From: Unio delphinus
Lineage: Eukaryota > Mollusca > Bivalvia > Unionida > Unionidae
Assembly: GCA_029339505.1 (NCBI GenBank)
Contig: JAQISU010000041.1
Span: forward strand, 9,136,501 to 9,200,500
Length of the DNA: 64,000 nt
Direction of reading: 5' to 3'
In this document: positions 21,068 through 31,020 of the stretch, one piece after another
Layout: every line of letters starts with the position of its first letter
How positions within the stretch are numbered: the first letter of the stretch is position 1
Made by a program: the position numbers and the translations under genes
The notes under the pieces: model-generated
What the model was told of the DNA's origin: nothing
What the model saw: the letters and a program-made list of their open reading frames with translations, nothing else
Databases searched by the model: none

Positions 21068-22350
21068 ATATGAAATATTATGTATTTAATATGAAATAAA
21101 AAAATTGGGGGTCAAGTTATATATGATGATGAACTCCATTCGCAATAAGGTGTATTCACATCTTATTACACCTTGAGATATATATGAAAAACCCCATTTG
21201 GAACCCCTCATGTGTTATTCATATCGGAGGGACCCAGAGGTTACATATATAAGACAGCGCATCCCCACTTGGAACCCCTCAGGTGTTATGTTATTGACAA
21301 GAGGAGATCTGACTCTTAAAATAACGGATTATAACTCCAAGAAGGTATATTTCGTGAATGGACGTCACATTTACATATATACATATAAACATATTTGATA
21401 TATAGGACAGCACAGTCTTTTCAATCCCAATTCGGGTGTTATGGCGAGTTTGTAAAGCACACATATATACATATATACATATTTGATCACAGCCTTTTTC
21501 AACCCCCAATTCGAGTGTTATGGCGAGTTTGTAAAGCACACATATATACAATGACATGGTTATGGTATTTACAATGAATGATACATGAAATATAACAATG
21601 GATTATAGGATGACAATGGTATGATGGTATGACGGGGGCGTTTCTACATTCAAATTCAAACCATCTTACCCTCCACAAAATCACCGCAGGTTGAATGAAG
21701 AAACACATTCACACCGTGTGACGGTGTGTGTCATATGCTGGTTGCACGGTTTGAATATCGAATGGCTTAAAGCCCCCAATTCTATATAGAATTGCATTTC
21801 AAATCGGTACCGTCGACAATAATGCCTGCCACGAGATTCGAACGATGGGCCCCAGGACAAGATTCCATCCGTGTATTGTATACACTAGTGTCCGTAATCT
21901 ATAAATCCATGATTTTCAATGCGATATATGTGTATCATGTGATAGGTTTTATCACTGTTATTCTGTATGCCGTTGCATATTATCCAATTTTTGTATCCAC
22001 TTTATTATTTTCGACAAATTCGTTATTGTTGTTGTGGTTTTTCTTTCCATGTTAGGGAGGAATTTGGGTTGTGCCGTTTTGTTACATTTTATCAGTTTGG
22101 GGGGGGGGGTCAAAGATGCCATCTGGCTGCGGTTAAATTGATATAATGCTGACAACAAGAGATTGCCTTATGCGGAAAACTTCTACCTCGTGAAACATTA
22201 AACCAACACAAAAAAAAGCATTATCCCATTGAGATACGTGACTACAACAAAAGAGTTATCGTTGTTTCAAACTACACACACAAGCCCACACGAGTTATTC
22301 CCCTTGTTGTTACAAAACAGAAATCAGGCATATGTAAATTGAACTCTATT
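21068..22350. other. Non-coding spacer inside the Polinton with short direct repeats
   Basis: The gap separates the virion gene block from the HNH gene. It holds two short repeated blocks: a 14-base GGAACCCCTCA-type motif at about 21200 and 21270, and a 70-bp tandem pair ending TTATGGCGAGTTTGTAAAGC at about 21440-21475 and 21515-21550. There is also a run of 10 or more G near 22100. A hydrophobic open frame at 21792-22055 has no recognisable similarity and I do not call it a gene. Confidence 0.5.
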
Positions 22351-22818
22351 TTAAATTTCTCTGTTATATTCTCTGCTACTCAGAGTTATATTCTCTGCTA
22401 CTCTTCGTACTGATGGTTCGCAAATATCGAAATATTTTCCAGCTTCAGTCAAATTATTGAAATATTCTTTCCTCGTTATTTTCTGTATTAAATAATTTAT
22501 TAGTTTCGCATTTTTCGAGTTTTTACCAGTCCCTCCCCATTTGGTATTCTGACTTTGTGTGATAGCTCGTAAATTATCTAAAGAATTATCAGTTTTTATA
22601 CCATTTATGTGATCAATAACAAAACCATCCTTGATCGAATTGTAACATTCGAACGCAAATCGATGACAATAATATTTCTTCTTTCCAGCACTAAACATCA
22701 AATATCATTGATTATTCACAACACCAACTGGGTTCTTCACTCTGCGGTTTCTAACAATACCGTCACGAGATTCCTCATAATTGTCAATCACGGGATGTGG
22801 TTGAAATTCTTGGTTCAT
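22351..22818 (-). pseudogene. HNH homing-endonuclease-like protein
   Basis: ATG 22818 starts a frame with YEESRDGIVRNRRVKN (a NUMOD-like beta segment). A TGA at 22705-22707 follows, then KKKYYCHRFAFECYN, VIDHINGIKTDNSLDNLRA and TQSQNTK. CHR...DHING...N..NL is the HNH_3 pattern of homing endonucleases in phages and large DNA viruses, with the metal-binding His and Asn in place. A C-terminal helical segment (LTEAGKYFDICEPSVRRV) resembles a DNA-binding repeat of such enzymes. One nonsense codon is the only visible lesion. It may have been an intruder in the element or part of its normal gene set. Confidence 0.7.
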
Positions 22819-22858
22819 TTATATACTATATTATTATTTGTCTAATGTATTATTTCGT

Positions 22859-23320
22859 TTAATTATTACTTGAGAATCTTTCAATATAGTCTTGAGGTGT
22901 TCTTATGATTTTGTCAGGGACAGAGTCAGCGTCATTGACGGAATCTTTAATGGAATCCTTGATTCGTTTATCATAATAGCGCTTTAGCTCCCTGAATCGC
23001 TTACCGCCACAAATGAGACAAAACTGCGAGTGACCACGCACACCTACCCCACCTCGTATGCAAGATAAGGGCCCAAAACTTCCACGACGTACGTTTTGTA
23101 TATGATATCCGCAGAATTCATTTCTGCATGATTTGTTACAAGCGGTTACTGATCCTATCATAAGCCATTTGCAATGATTCATTACTGATGTTCCAAAGGG
23201 TCTAATAAGTGATAGAAGCATGATAGGTAGAATCCGTGATGGTTTTAATGAATTCAAGCGCGATAGAGCATCTCACTGTTGGTCGACATATTGAATTGAT
23301 GGTAGTGTTGATTCTAGCAT
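22859..23320 (-). pseudogene. Cys-rich zinc-binding Polinton protein (unnamed family)
   Basis: The minus strand from ATG 23320 has a TGA after about 15 codons, then an open frame with CKWLMIGSVTACNKSC, EFCGYH, LSCIRGG and FCLICGGKRFREL. Seven or more Cys in C-x-n-C pairs suggest two zinc fingers. A Lys/Asp-rich helical tail (KRIKDSIKDSVNDADS) follows. A second, more decayed copy of the same family lies at 49220-49560. It is divergently arranged with the polymerase gene, and the two start codons overlap within CATG at 23318-23321. Function unknown. Confidence 0.55.
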
Positions 23321-25290
23321 GAACGACGAAAGATCAGCATTGATAATCTCGCATCTTGACAAGAAAAAATATTTTTTTAGAGTGAAATTCATTATGCGCT
23401 CAAAAACGGGGAATTGGATTATACGCGACAAATTTGAACCCATCCTGGAAAATAAGAGAACTGTCACTGTGAGTCATAGATTCAAACCAGGAATTCTGAC
23501 CGGGATTGACAAACCGTATTACGAGAGATCCTATCCTGTAACCGCGGTTGTTTATGGAATCTATCCGATAAATGATAAACCGAGTATTGAAAAACTAAAA
23601 CCAATGAAATATTCGACGTTGAATTGTGAAGTGGAACGAATAATAGAACACTTCACAACTGCGTTCTGTGGAAACAAATTGACGGATCTAAGACGCAAAA
23701 AAATAAATGAATGGGGATTAACAGTGAAAGAGAGCGGTGCAACAATTCAAAATGTGGCCGTGTTGGAATGGATACTAAAATGCCAAATATCTGTAGAGAC
23801 AGTAACAGGCGAGATAATATACGACTCGAAATATAAATCGAGAGGATCTCCAATCAAAATTATTGACCATTATGGACACGCTTGGACACCTGCGGTAACA
23901 ATAAAATATCTATCCGTGGAGTTCACCAGAGAACGCTCTGGGGGAAATTTATTTGATATTATTAACGAGTCGAGTAAAAACGATCCTGTGTCAGTGTGCT
24001 TATTTCAGAGTTTTGAAGACAAAGAGGGTAAATTCGATCAATCTGTAAAACCCAATGGCGAATTCTAACGTAATGAAGCCCTCCACAACGAGATGAAAGA
24101 ACTAGCTAGTTGTTTTTCAACGGAACACGACGAACAAATATTAACTTACTGTTTTACAATGCCGTCAGTTGCAACTCATTTTACGAGAAAGAGAAATCTA
24201 TGGAAACCAACAAGAGCAGAATTTCTCTCAGATATCCAAGTTATTTGTGTTGATTATGGCCATGGTGGATTATGGAATACAAAATACGACCCTGAAAGTA
24301 TTATTTCAGTCGATATGACTGCGTGTTATCCAGGAAGTTTTCTTGGGTACGGAGAGTGCTCTGAGTACTTCAAAAGATTTTGACATCCCACACATGAGAT
24401 GACCCGTGTTGCGATTAATATGGACCACTGCCTGATTTTGATCTCACCGGATTTGCTCGTGTGATATCATTTGAATTGGCTAAAGGACTTCATCCGTGTT
24501 GTTATGTTTGGTTTGGTAGACACATTTCTGAAAAGCACTGCATGCCAATAGTGTTATTACGGTATATGATTGATTCTAAAATGCTGATATCGCTGATTGT
24601 CAGTGAAGCAATTATATCATATCGAGCGCAGACTGAAGTCTGGTTACCACTACCAGATAGTCTAGATAGTATAATCAGCGAAAACAAAAAAAATCCCCAA
24701 TCCCGACAAAGAATATATCGTTAAATGGTGCAAAGAAATCTTTGAAGTTAGAAATAAACACGCAAAAGATCTCGGTAGATGAATAATTGGTAACTTCACA
24801 CAAGGCGGAAAGTACGACCATAAACTACATTCTTCGCGGTAGATTATAGATGATGCTGAATACGATTTTATAATCGCAGATGTAACATCTAGTGGTATAT
24901 ATGTAAATCGCAAAGACGCTTTCTTGTCCGATGGAACCAAATTAGTTAAAATTGTTACTTATAACGACGGAAAAAATTCTCAATATACTTACTTAAGGGC
25001 GTCTATGCTGGCTTATGATTCTATTAATTTAATTTCGATGATAAATAGATTTACTGACTCCGCAGTTAGAGTCGCCACTGGTTCATTTTATATAGACGTA
25101 AAACACAGCGAAGCAGTGTCTGAATTAGTGAGTTCAGACGAGAGTTGAAGATCATGGATAATTAAAAACGAAATACTGCGTGATTACTCCAAATCATCAG
25201 ATGTTACGATTGAAAACAATTACTTGAAAAATAATCAGATATCAGAACTATTTAATGCACCGTCACTCTCGATCCAATATGTAGATATAA
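23319..25290 (+). pseudogene. PolB-like DNA polymerase of the Polinton
   Basis: A 249-codon open frame (23319-24068) and several later fragments form one long gene. Around 24311 it reads VDMTACYPGSF, equivalent to PolB motif A (D-x2-SLYPS). Later fragments include FTQGGKYDHK, and YLRASMLAYDSINLISM (24990-25050) as a motif-B-like helix. VRVATGSFYID (about 25068-25095) follows, where related proteins have TDS; the catalytic Asp is replaced by Gly. Frameshifts and stops lie at about 24069, 24381, 24724, 24780, 24843 and 25146. Family B enzymes replicate Polintons by protein priming in general; whether this divergent form does is inference. The helicase follows directly. Confidence 0.6.
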
Positions 25291-25299
25291 AACCAGTTA

Positions 25300-25850
25300 T
25301 TTAAACGGCTGTGGGAAGACGACTCGTGCGATTGAATAATTTCGAGGGAAATCAAACATGATTGTGCTAACGCCAACACACAGACTTGCAAGAGAGATAA
25401 AACAAGGAGGAATTAATGCTTGCACTTATCATAGTTTCTTTCGATGGAAAGGTGACGAATGGACTCCTGATTGAATGGGTGAAAAATATATTCCTGAAAT
25501 CATTATTTGGGATGAGATATGCACGGTGTCGTTAGATGTATTACAAAGGTTTCTTGATTGGGTATTGCTAGCGAATACAAAAGTGATAATGTGTGGCGAT
25601 CATGGTCAACCACCACCATTTGTCGGTCTGTCTCCACATGATTGGCTAAAGAATTTTGTAGACTATTATGAAGAAATTAGTACTGATCATAGATCACTTG
25701 ATGAACAATTTCGCTAGTTCAAGAACTAATCAGATTACAACCGGATAGAATAAATGTGATATAGCGCGTGAAATAATTTCAGAAACCCCATTAAATGATT
25801 TTTGGGAAGCGTGGAGACCAAAAGATTTAATAGTAGCAAGTAGAAAGTAA
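25300..25850 (+). pseudogene. SF1 (Pif1/RecD-like) helicase, C-terminally truncated
   Basis: The plus strand shows the P-loop NGCGKTTRAIE (25304-25335), motif Ia LTPTHRLAREIK, CTYHSFF, Walker B IIIWDEICT (about 25495-25520) and motif III VIMCGDHGQPPPF (25580-25625). These are followed by HRSLDEQFR and, in other frames, LVQELIRLQPDR and DFWEAWRPKDL. The order is that of SF1B helicases. Stops occur at about 25337 and 25474 and there are frameshifts. Reading is lost at about 25850, where minus-strand integrase sequence begins, so motifs IV-VI are deleted. The gene may have been fused to the polymerase. Confidence 0.7.
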
Positions 25851-26458
25851 TTACGCCTGGTAATCTCTTGACCCATTCACGAGATAGTTTATCCTGAATA
25901 AATTCCTTCGCGTATTGATATCCAAATAACCGCTCAACAAGTGTCCGATTAAATTGTTCAACAATTGCCTGATCGCGATGTAGTGCAGTATGTCCTCGTC
26001 TCATGGTGACATTATGATGCTTCATTGTTGATAACACTGCACCCTGAAATTCCTTGCCAGATCAACTTGTAATAGATTTGGCCAATGCAGAGGATCCCCT
26101 TCGATAAATCATTTCAAACGCAAAAGCCACTTCAGCTGATGATTTTGTCTTTAGAGGTTTTGCTTGTTTGTATCGACTCGCGAAGTCAACTACGGTTAGC
26201 GCATACTTGTAAAAAAACATCATGCAGCAGAAATAATATATCAGCCTGATGAACCTCATTAGGGACGCTGACATCAAAATGCGACAAGTTAATTTGTTTA
26301 GGCGGTGGTAGACAAATCTGCCATATTGCCTGCTTGGATAACCAATCCGCTGCAGTGGTAAGTTACACCTTTGCAGCGCTTGCGAGTTTACCGATTGCTG
26401 CTTTGCCCCTCCAGTATCCTCGTGGGGAATAATAAATAGATTCCATGATGTTATTCAT
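25851..26458 (-). pseudogene. Polinton integrase (retroviral-type, rve)
   Basis: ATG 26458 opens YYSPRGYWRGKAAIGKLA, followed after a stop by WLSKQAIWQICLP. VHQADILFL (first catalytic Asp, about 26240-26251) comes next. TVVDFASRYKQAKPL and LQVD precede the Asp-x35-Glu region with TALHRDQAIVEQFNRTLVER, where the Glu of IVEQFN is the third catalytic residue. This is the integrase family labelled F54H12.3-like in animal genomes, which inserts Polintons. At least two frameshifts and one stop separate the blocks. The C-terminal part after EWVKRLPGV is deleted at the junction with the helicase. The ATG is 2 bases from the stop of the upstream PLA2-like gene. Confidence 0.8.
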
Positions 26459-26460
26459 TA

Positions 26461-27036
26461 CTAGTACCAATCATCAATTTACTTTTCATCGCCGATTTTA
26501 TCAACCATGAAGCCAATTATTCATTGAAGGATTTATCAGTGATAGAATTCAACGCTTGAATTAATTTTACATTTGCGATATGTCTGTTTTGCAGATTGCT
26601 ACTTAAATAAGCAACATCATGAGCATGACACGCCTTATCAATACGGTTTATTGGGTTTTCACCGGGTCGAGGTAGGTTTTGATCATCGAGTCTGATATCG
26701 AGTCTGGTCCCGGGTCCACAATAACTATACCCTGAGAGGTGTTTTTCTCCCGGATATTTAGCCTATGGTGTTCCTGGGAGTTTTACTAACTTGGCAGCAA
26801 CATCACCTCCTCTTTTTTTTTTAAACATCTGCAGATTTCATAGAAACAAAGCTATTTTTTTTGGCACCACATCGTACACACTTACCAGCAAGTCCTGGTC
26901 TGTTATTTTTAGTTGTAATCGGCGTCAAGTTTGTGCTAGTACGCTTCTTACATTTCACACAATATAATTTATTTATAATAACATTAATGTAATTGATTTT
27001 TCGGCGACTAAAACACGATAACCAGTTAAGCATCAT
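26461..27036 (-). pseudogene. Zinc-ribbon plus phospholipase-A2-like virion protein
   Basis: The first part (26821-27036) has KLYCVKCKKRTST and GKCVRCGAKKNSFV, a four-Cys zinc ribbon of the DUF5679 type. After a frameshift in an A-run near 26815-26822 the minus strand continues with KLVKLPGTP, a TAG, YCGPGTRLDIRLDD and NRIDKACHAHDVAYL (HD dyad at 26611-26632). The GPGT calcium loop and the CxxHD helix are the catalytic signature of the PLA2-like domain also found in parvovirus capsids, where it breaches endosomal membranes. A second stop lies near 26520. A zinc ribbon followed by a PLA2-like domain would form one virion protein of roughly 190 residues. Confidence 0.6.
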
Positions 27037-27060
27037 GCAGCGCTACCAAATTCTATTCGC

Positions 27061-27388
27061 ATGATTATAATCGGACCATCTGGAAGTGGCCAGATGCAGC
27101 TGTTACATAATTTGATAACGAGATGGATGAAATGGGATAAGTTGTATTTGGTAGCCCCGAGTGTAGACGAGCAGCGATGTTACGAGGTGTTAAAGGATTT
27201 TAACGAGAAAGCAAAATCGGAAATCGATGAGGATATTATTGAGTTTATAACCGATGCTCGATGAAGCACCGAGTATTGATGATATTGATGGAAATATTAA
27301 CAATTTAGTCGTATATGATGACGTCATGTTAGACAATCAAAAGAATCCTGCTAGGATATTTTCCAGAGGTAGGCATAAAGTACCGATG

Positions 27389-27455
<67 letters not shown>

Positions 27456-27699
27456 TGAATGATACACTCAAATACCAAAAGTGATCAGAGATAACTGCAA
27501 TATTCTTGCTGTATTCAACGGAGTTGACACACATACGCTACGAAATATTTGGCAAACTTGGTGCGGCGGTGATATGGATTATAATCTCTTTAGAAATTTC
27601 CTTAGTCACGCTCAGTCAATTCCACATGGATTTGTAATGATAAATGTGCATGATTCTAGGTCAAGATATCGTATTGGACTTGATCAAATATTCGGTTGA
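27061..27699 (+). pseudogene. A32-like DNA-packaging ATPase (FtsK/HerA superfamily) of the Polinton
   Basis: The start at 27061 reads MIIIGPSGSGQMQLLHNLI, a Walker A in which the essential Lys-Thr is Gln-Met. KLYLVAPSVDEQRCYE and, after a frameshift near 27255, LVVYDDVMLDNQKN (Walker B) and IFSRGRHKVPML follow. At that point a (TA)n tract of about 63 bp interrupts the gene. Beyond it SLNDTLKYQK and, after another shift, IRDNCNILAVF and the C terminus ending at 27699 complete the family pattern. The enzyme would pump DNA into particles. Loss of the Walker Lys means no ATPase activity. It diverges from the PLA2-like gene with a 24-bp gap. Confidence 0.8.
27390..27452. repeat. (TA)n microsatellite inside the ATPase gene
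   Basis: About 31 TA units sit between RGRHKVPML and the SLNDTLKYQK segment. They replace the short stretch that normally follows the RGRH motif in this ATPase family. Confidence 0.9.
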
Positions 27700-27767
27700 A
27701 ATCGTAAAGAGTTTTACCATAACAATTCGTCTCCACAGCGACATCGGTGCTGGGTCTGTAGCATGAC

Positions 27768-27815
27768 AAACCGAAACCATTTCTCTTTTTTGACTGCCTG
27801 AATTGGTTTCGGTTT
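27768..27815. repeat. Inverted repeat near the right edge of the Polinton
   Basis: AAACCGAAACCA (27768-27779) and TGGTTTCGGTTT (27804-27815) are a perfect 12-bp inverted pair with a 24-base loop, 69 bases past the ATPase stop and 18 bases before the (TA)n tract. It could be a remnant of the element's terminal structure. I find no partner at the left edge. Confidence 0.5.
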
Positions 27816-27830
27816 ACTTGAAATAGTTTC

Positions 27831-27832
<2 letters not shown>

Positions 27833-27899
<67 letters not shown>
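27833..27899. repeat. (TA)n microsatellite at the right Polinton edge
   Basis: About 33 TA units followed by GTGTCTGTGTGTG. The matching (TA)n(TG)n at 52061-52103 before copy C shows that this tract is host sequence, so Polinton-derived DNA stops at it. Confidence 0.85.
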
Positions 27900-27901
<2 letters not shown>

Positions 27902-27929
27902 TGTCTGTGTGTGTCTGTGTGACTGTAAA

Positions 27930-28499
27930 CCTATTCTGTTCAACACTGATGTTAACCGGCATTGCGACTTCGTGGCTTACTTAATTCCTTAGGATCGTGA
28001 AGTATTTCATACAACGCAGAACAAAATAACTGGCAATCAATAACACATAATGGATATGCAATCTTGTATGTTGTTGATTGTTAACGAAAACTGGATTAAA
28101 CCTATGTTTATCTTCAGGAAAGAATTCGAATGTGTAAGCTCTTAACACATGGATGGAGGAGGTGTTTTTGTTCAGTTATCATAATAAGCTGTTAGTTAAC
28201 CCCTGCAATATAAGTGTGATTTGCACACATTTTCTAAATTTATTGTTCTCTATAAATCTTCCGCGTCACGCGTTTCCTGCTTAACAATGTTACGCGTTTC
28301 CTGGTTAACAATTAACAAAGAAATTAATTAGATGCCTAAGTCGTATTAAGTTGGCTGTGATCAATCATGATAAACAATGGTTTATGAAAGTCCTTTTGGG
28401 GTGCATGACAAACTTGGAATGCACTTAGGTGTTTAACTCACAAATCTAGCTCTTTTATGAGTACACAGAGGACGGGAAAGGTATATTCATACTTGAACA
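27930..28499 (+). promoter_or_regulatory. Conserved 5' flank of IgSF copy B (promoter region)
   Basis: The region aligns with 52115-52689 upstream of copy C, including GTTAACCGGC, CACGCGTTTCCTGG and GACGGGAAAGGTATATTCATAC just before the ATG. Conservation up to the start codon in both copies points to a promoter plus 5' UTR. I see no clear TATA box at a convincing distance. Confidence 0.35.
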
Positions 28500-28560
28500 A
28501 TGACGAAAGATAAATTCTGGATATTCGCTTTTTGTTTGCATACAGTTGCAGTATTAACAG
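28500..28560 (+). other. Signal-peptide exon of copy B
   Basis: ATG at 28500 begins MTKDKFWIFAFCLHTVAVLT, a short charged N-region followed by about 14 hydrophobic residues, ending at ACAG/GTAATT in phase 1. Copy C has the same exon at 52690-52750 with four substitutions. A small downstream exon near 28655-28712 (6-bp in-frame indel between B and C) is possible but unproven. Confidence 0.7.
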
Positions 28561-29651
28561 GTAATTAGTAACACTATTTTAAGAAATATCATTTGCGTAT
28601 GTCGGACGAAACTGAATTTGCAAATATAACACATATCTTCACTTTATTCCTTAGAGTTATCATACTACAACCAGTGTCAACTTCAGTGACCTCGTTGAAG
28701 GGGACGTGTCGTAACATGTACATTATATAAATAATTGCAACTTATATGAATCTCAGCCATTCTTTACTCAAGTGACAGTTTGAAGTAGGATAATTTGTTG
28801 CATAGGTCTTATTAGTTTCACCTGTTTGATTATTCATTTGTTATTAGATTATCTTACTTTGATAAAACAACTTTAAAATATAATGCATCTGGAATCATCA
28901 CACGTTTCGGGAAGATTTATTAGACGAGTACAAAATCCCAACCACAAGGTAAAAATGTCTAACATTTCACGCTTCACTCAGTTTAGTTAAATCATGTTTT
29001 AAGTTTTTTCTTGAAAATCTGTTCATCCCTAGAACCATTAAACGGTATTAGTGCAACATGAAAAGGTCAATGTATCTCTTATTTTATTTTTAATACCTTG
29101 GTTTATGTTTATGCGATTATTTCTTGGCAGATTTGCTTTTGTAAACTGGAAATATATTGCCGACAATTTTTAAGTGGATTGATGGATATGATTAATACAT
29201 TTTCGTCATAATTATCGGTCACTTTGACATAAATTTCACACTTCACTCTCTGGAACTAAATTATCCCTTCATTTGATGTCACACTCTGTTCATGCACAAA
29301 TCTTCTAATATGTCACTGTTATTTTTCCTATTTTACTGAGTGAGGCTATATTCATGCGTTTCGCATATGCTAGGAGAAGGGTATGTCGCCATGTATATAT
29401 CATTTTTAATCTATAAGTTACGAATCGTGGTGAGATAAATCATTTTCGTGAGTACTAATCGCAGATCACATATTAGATCACTAAGTAATATATTTAAATC
29501 TTCAATGACTTTCAATCAATGTTAGGCAATAATAATGCCGATATCATGAAAGTAAATGATTGGATGTATTTTCGTTTTATCACCCTATTTTTAATTAGTG
29601 TATGACTGGATGCTTTCTTCCTTCCTAACTATTATATTATTTTACTTACAG

Positions 29652-29993
29652 AAAGCCTCCTACCTGAACATAAAACATATGTAACAGACACACTGTCCCA
29701 AAACGCATTCGTCATTAAAACATGGACATACAGAGGTTCCGCGTTGGTCGTCAAAGTTACAAAGTGAAATAATACGCTTTTTAGCGAGTTTATTTATGGT
29801 TTTTCTTTCAAAGAGCAGGAAAATCGACTATTTATAAAGTACAACAATAGCCGATAAGAAGTATCCTTAATATTAAAGAATGTTACTAGATATGATGAAG
29901 GTTTATATCAAATTACTTCAGGAATATACCAACAAACAGCTGAAGGGCTCCATGGAATTGCCGAAACATGGAATGTCCAACTAAACGTTCTAG
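29652..29993 (+). other. V-like Ig-domain exon of copy B with two stops
   Basis: The exon is bounded by TTACTTACAG and TAG/GTAAGG, 342 bp, phase 1-1. Its frame gives IKTWTYRGSALVVKV (B-C strands), then LILKNVTRYDEGLYQITSG, the D-x-G-x-Y strand F signature of Ig V-type folds. The Cys that normally follows two residues after the Tyr is Ile, and no Cys appears in the B strand, so the disulfide is absent. TGA 29765 and TAA 29855 interrupt the frame. Copy C lacks the exon altogether. Confidence 0.65.
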
Positions 29994-30864
29994 GTAAGGA
30001 AGCAATCCATTATGATGCATGTAATTTATGTGTATGTTCAGATATTTTGACAAAACCCTAGTGATACTAAAACATAAATATATTTCTCAAGAAGACATGA
30101 AATCTCTATAATGAATAGTGAAGCTTTTTGCAATGGATGGAAATGCTAAATAACGCAGTGTATGTGCGTGCTTGTACGTGTGTCATACATTGTTTGTAGG
30201 AAGGCAGAGTAACAGGACATGCTAGTATTCCTATGTACATGTTATTATCAACAATATACGTAACATATTACGTTCAGTTTTTAAAACGTAATTAAAGCGA
30301 AAACCTCATTACCTATTTCTTCATCCTTAGCCTCATTAGCAAACATTCAACCTCACACAGACTAGATTATACATAAGACCTCTCATTAGCTGACACATGT
30401 CGTTATGTATATTACACTCACAAGCTTCAAAATAAATTGTGCTTAAATATGTTTCCTGGCGAATGCGAACATTTTAATAAATATATTTCATTTTTCAACT
30501 ATTTAATGTTTAACAAGCGCTACCTACAAGGATTCATCAGCAAACCATATCCGTAACACATTACATTAATGAATCTCATAGGGTGGGATACCAAATACAG
30601 AGTGGAGAGACTGAGTAATATCCTACGTCTGATATTTAGTGACGAAAATCCAACCCGGTAGCTCGTTAGAATCACTGATTTTGCAATGGACGCATCCTTG
30701 TTCATTTATTACGCATTATGTTTATATATCTCTTGCATTTTTCAATGATGATAAGTTGAATCATTTAACTCATGCCCACAAATATTGAAATACATATATA
30801 TTGTCTATTATATTCGAACAAACGTAATTGGAAATACCAAATGTAAGAACTAGTATAATTTCAG

Positions 30865-31020
30865 AAATATTAGTGCTGTACGTTTCGTCAAACAAGCCAG
30901 ATTTTAAAAAGTACCGATATAATGATAATTATTATTATCTTGAACGTAGGATGTTCTTGTTTGATCATAAATCCTGCAACATTATAGAACTGGAACATAC
31001 GTCACAGATTGAGAATGCAG
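30865..31020 (+). other. Partial Ig-domain exon of copy B
   Basis: AATTTCAG/AAATAT and AATGCAG/GTATGA border a 156-bp, phase 1-1, fully open exon. Its translation ends NIIELEHTSQIENAG, which resembles the E-F part of an Ig domain ending just before the expected Tyr. The domain seems cut short, either a half-domain remnant or one exon of a split domain. It is missing from copy C. Confidence 0.45.

Larger units (their letters stand above)
15151..27832. mobile_element. Decayed Polinton/Maverick (adintovirus-like) element
   Basis: The block carries remains of the Polinton hallmark set: retroviral-type integrase, PolB-like polymerase, A32/FtsK-HerA packaging ATPase and adenain-like cysteine protease. 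It also carries a probable capsid protein, pX-like and other small virion proteins, an SF1 helicase, an HNH endonuclease and a zinc-ribbon/PLA2-like protein. Copy C's spacer shows that the host sequence flanking 15151 and 27833 is normally only about 290 bp apart. No long terminal inverted repeats are visible, and the left edge cuts into the fibre-like gene, so the ends have been lost. Nearly all genes carry stops or frameshifts. Confidence 0.85.

Noticed and set aside
21825..21860. tRNA-like T-arm (GAGATTCGAAC) near 21835
   Set aside because: No acceptor stem, D arm or anticodon arm could be fitted around it on either strand.
21792..22055. Hydrophobic 87-codon open frame inside the Polinton
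   Set aside because: No family resemblance, not aligned with the element's gene blocks, and AT-rich sequence easily yields hydrophobic frames.
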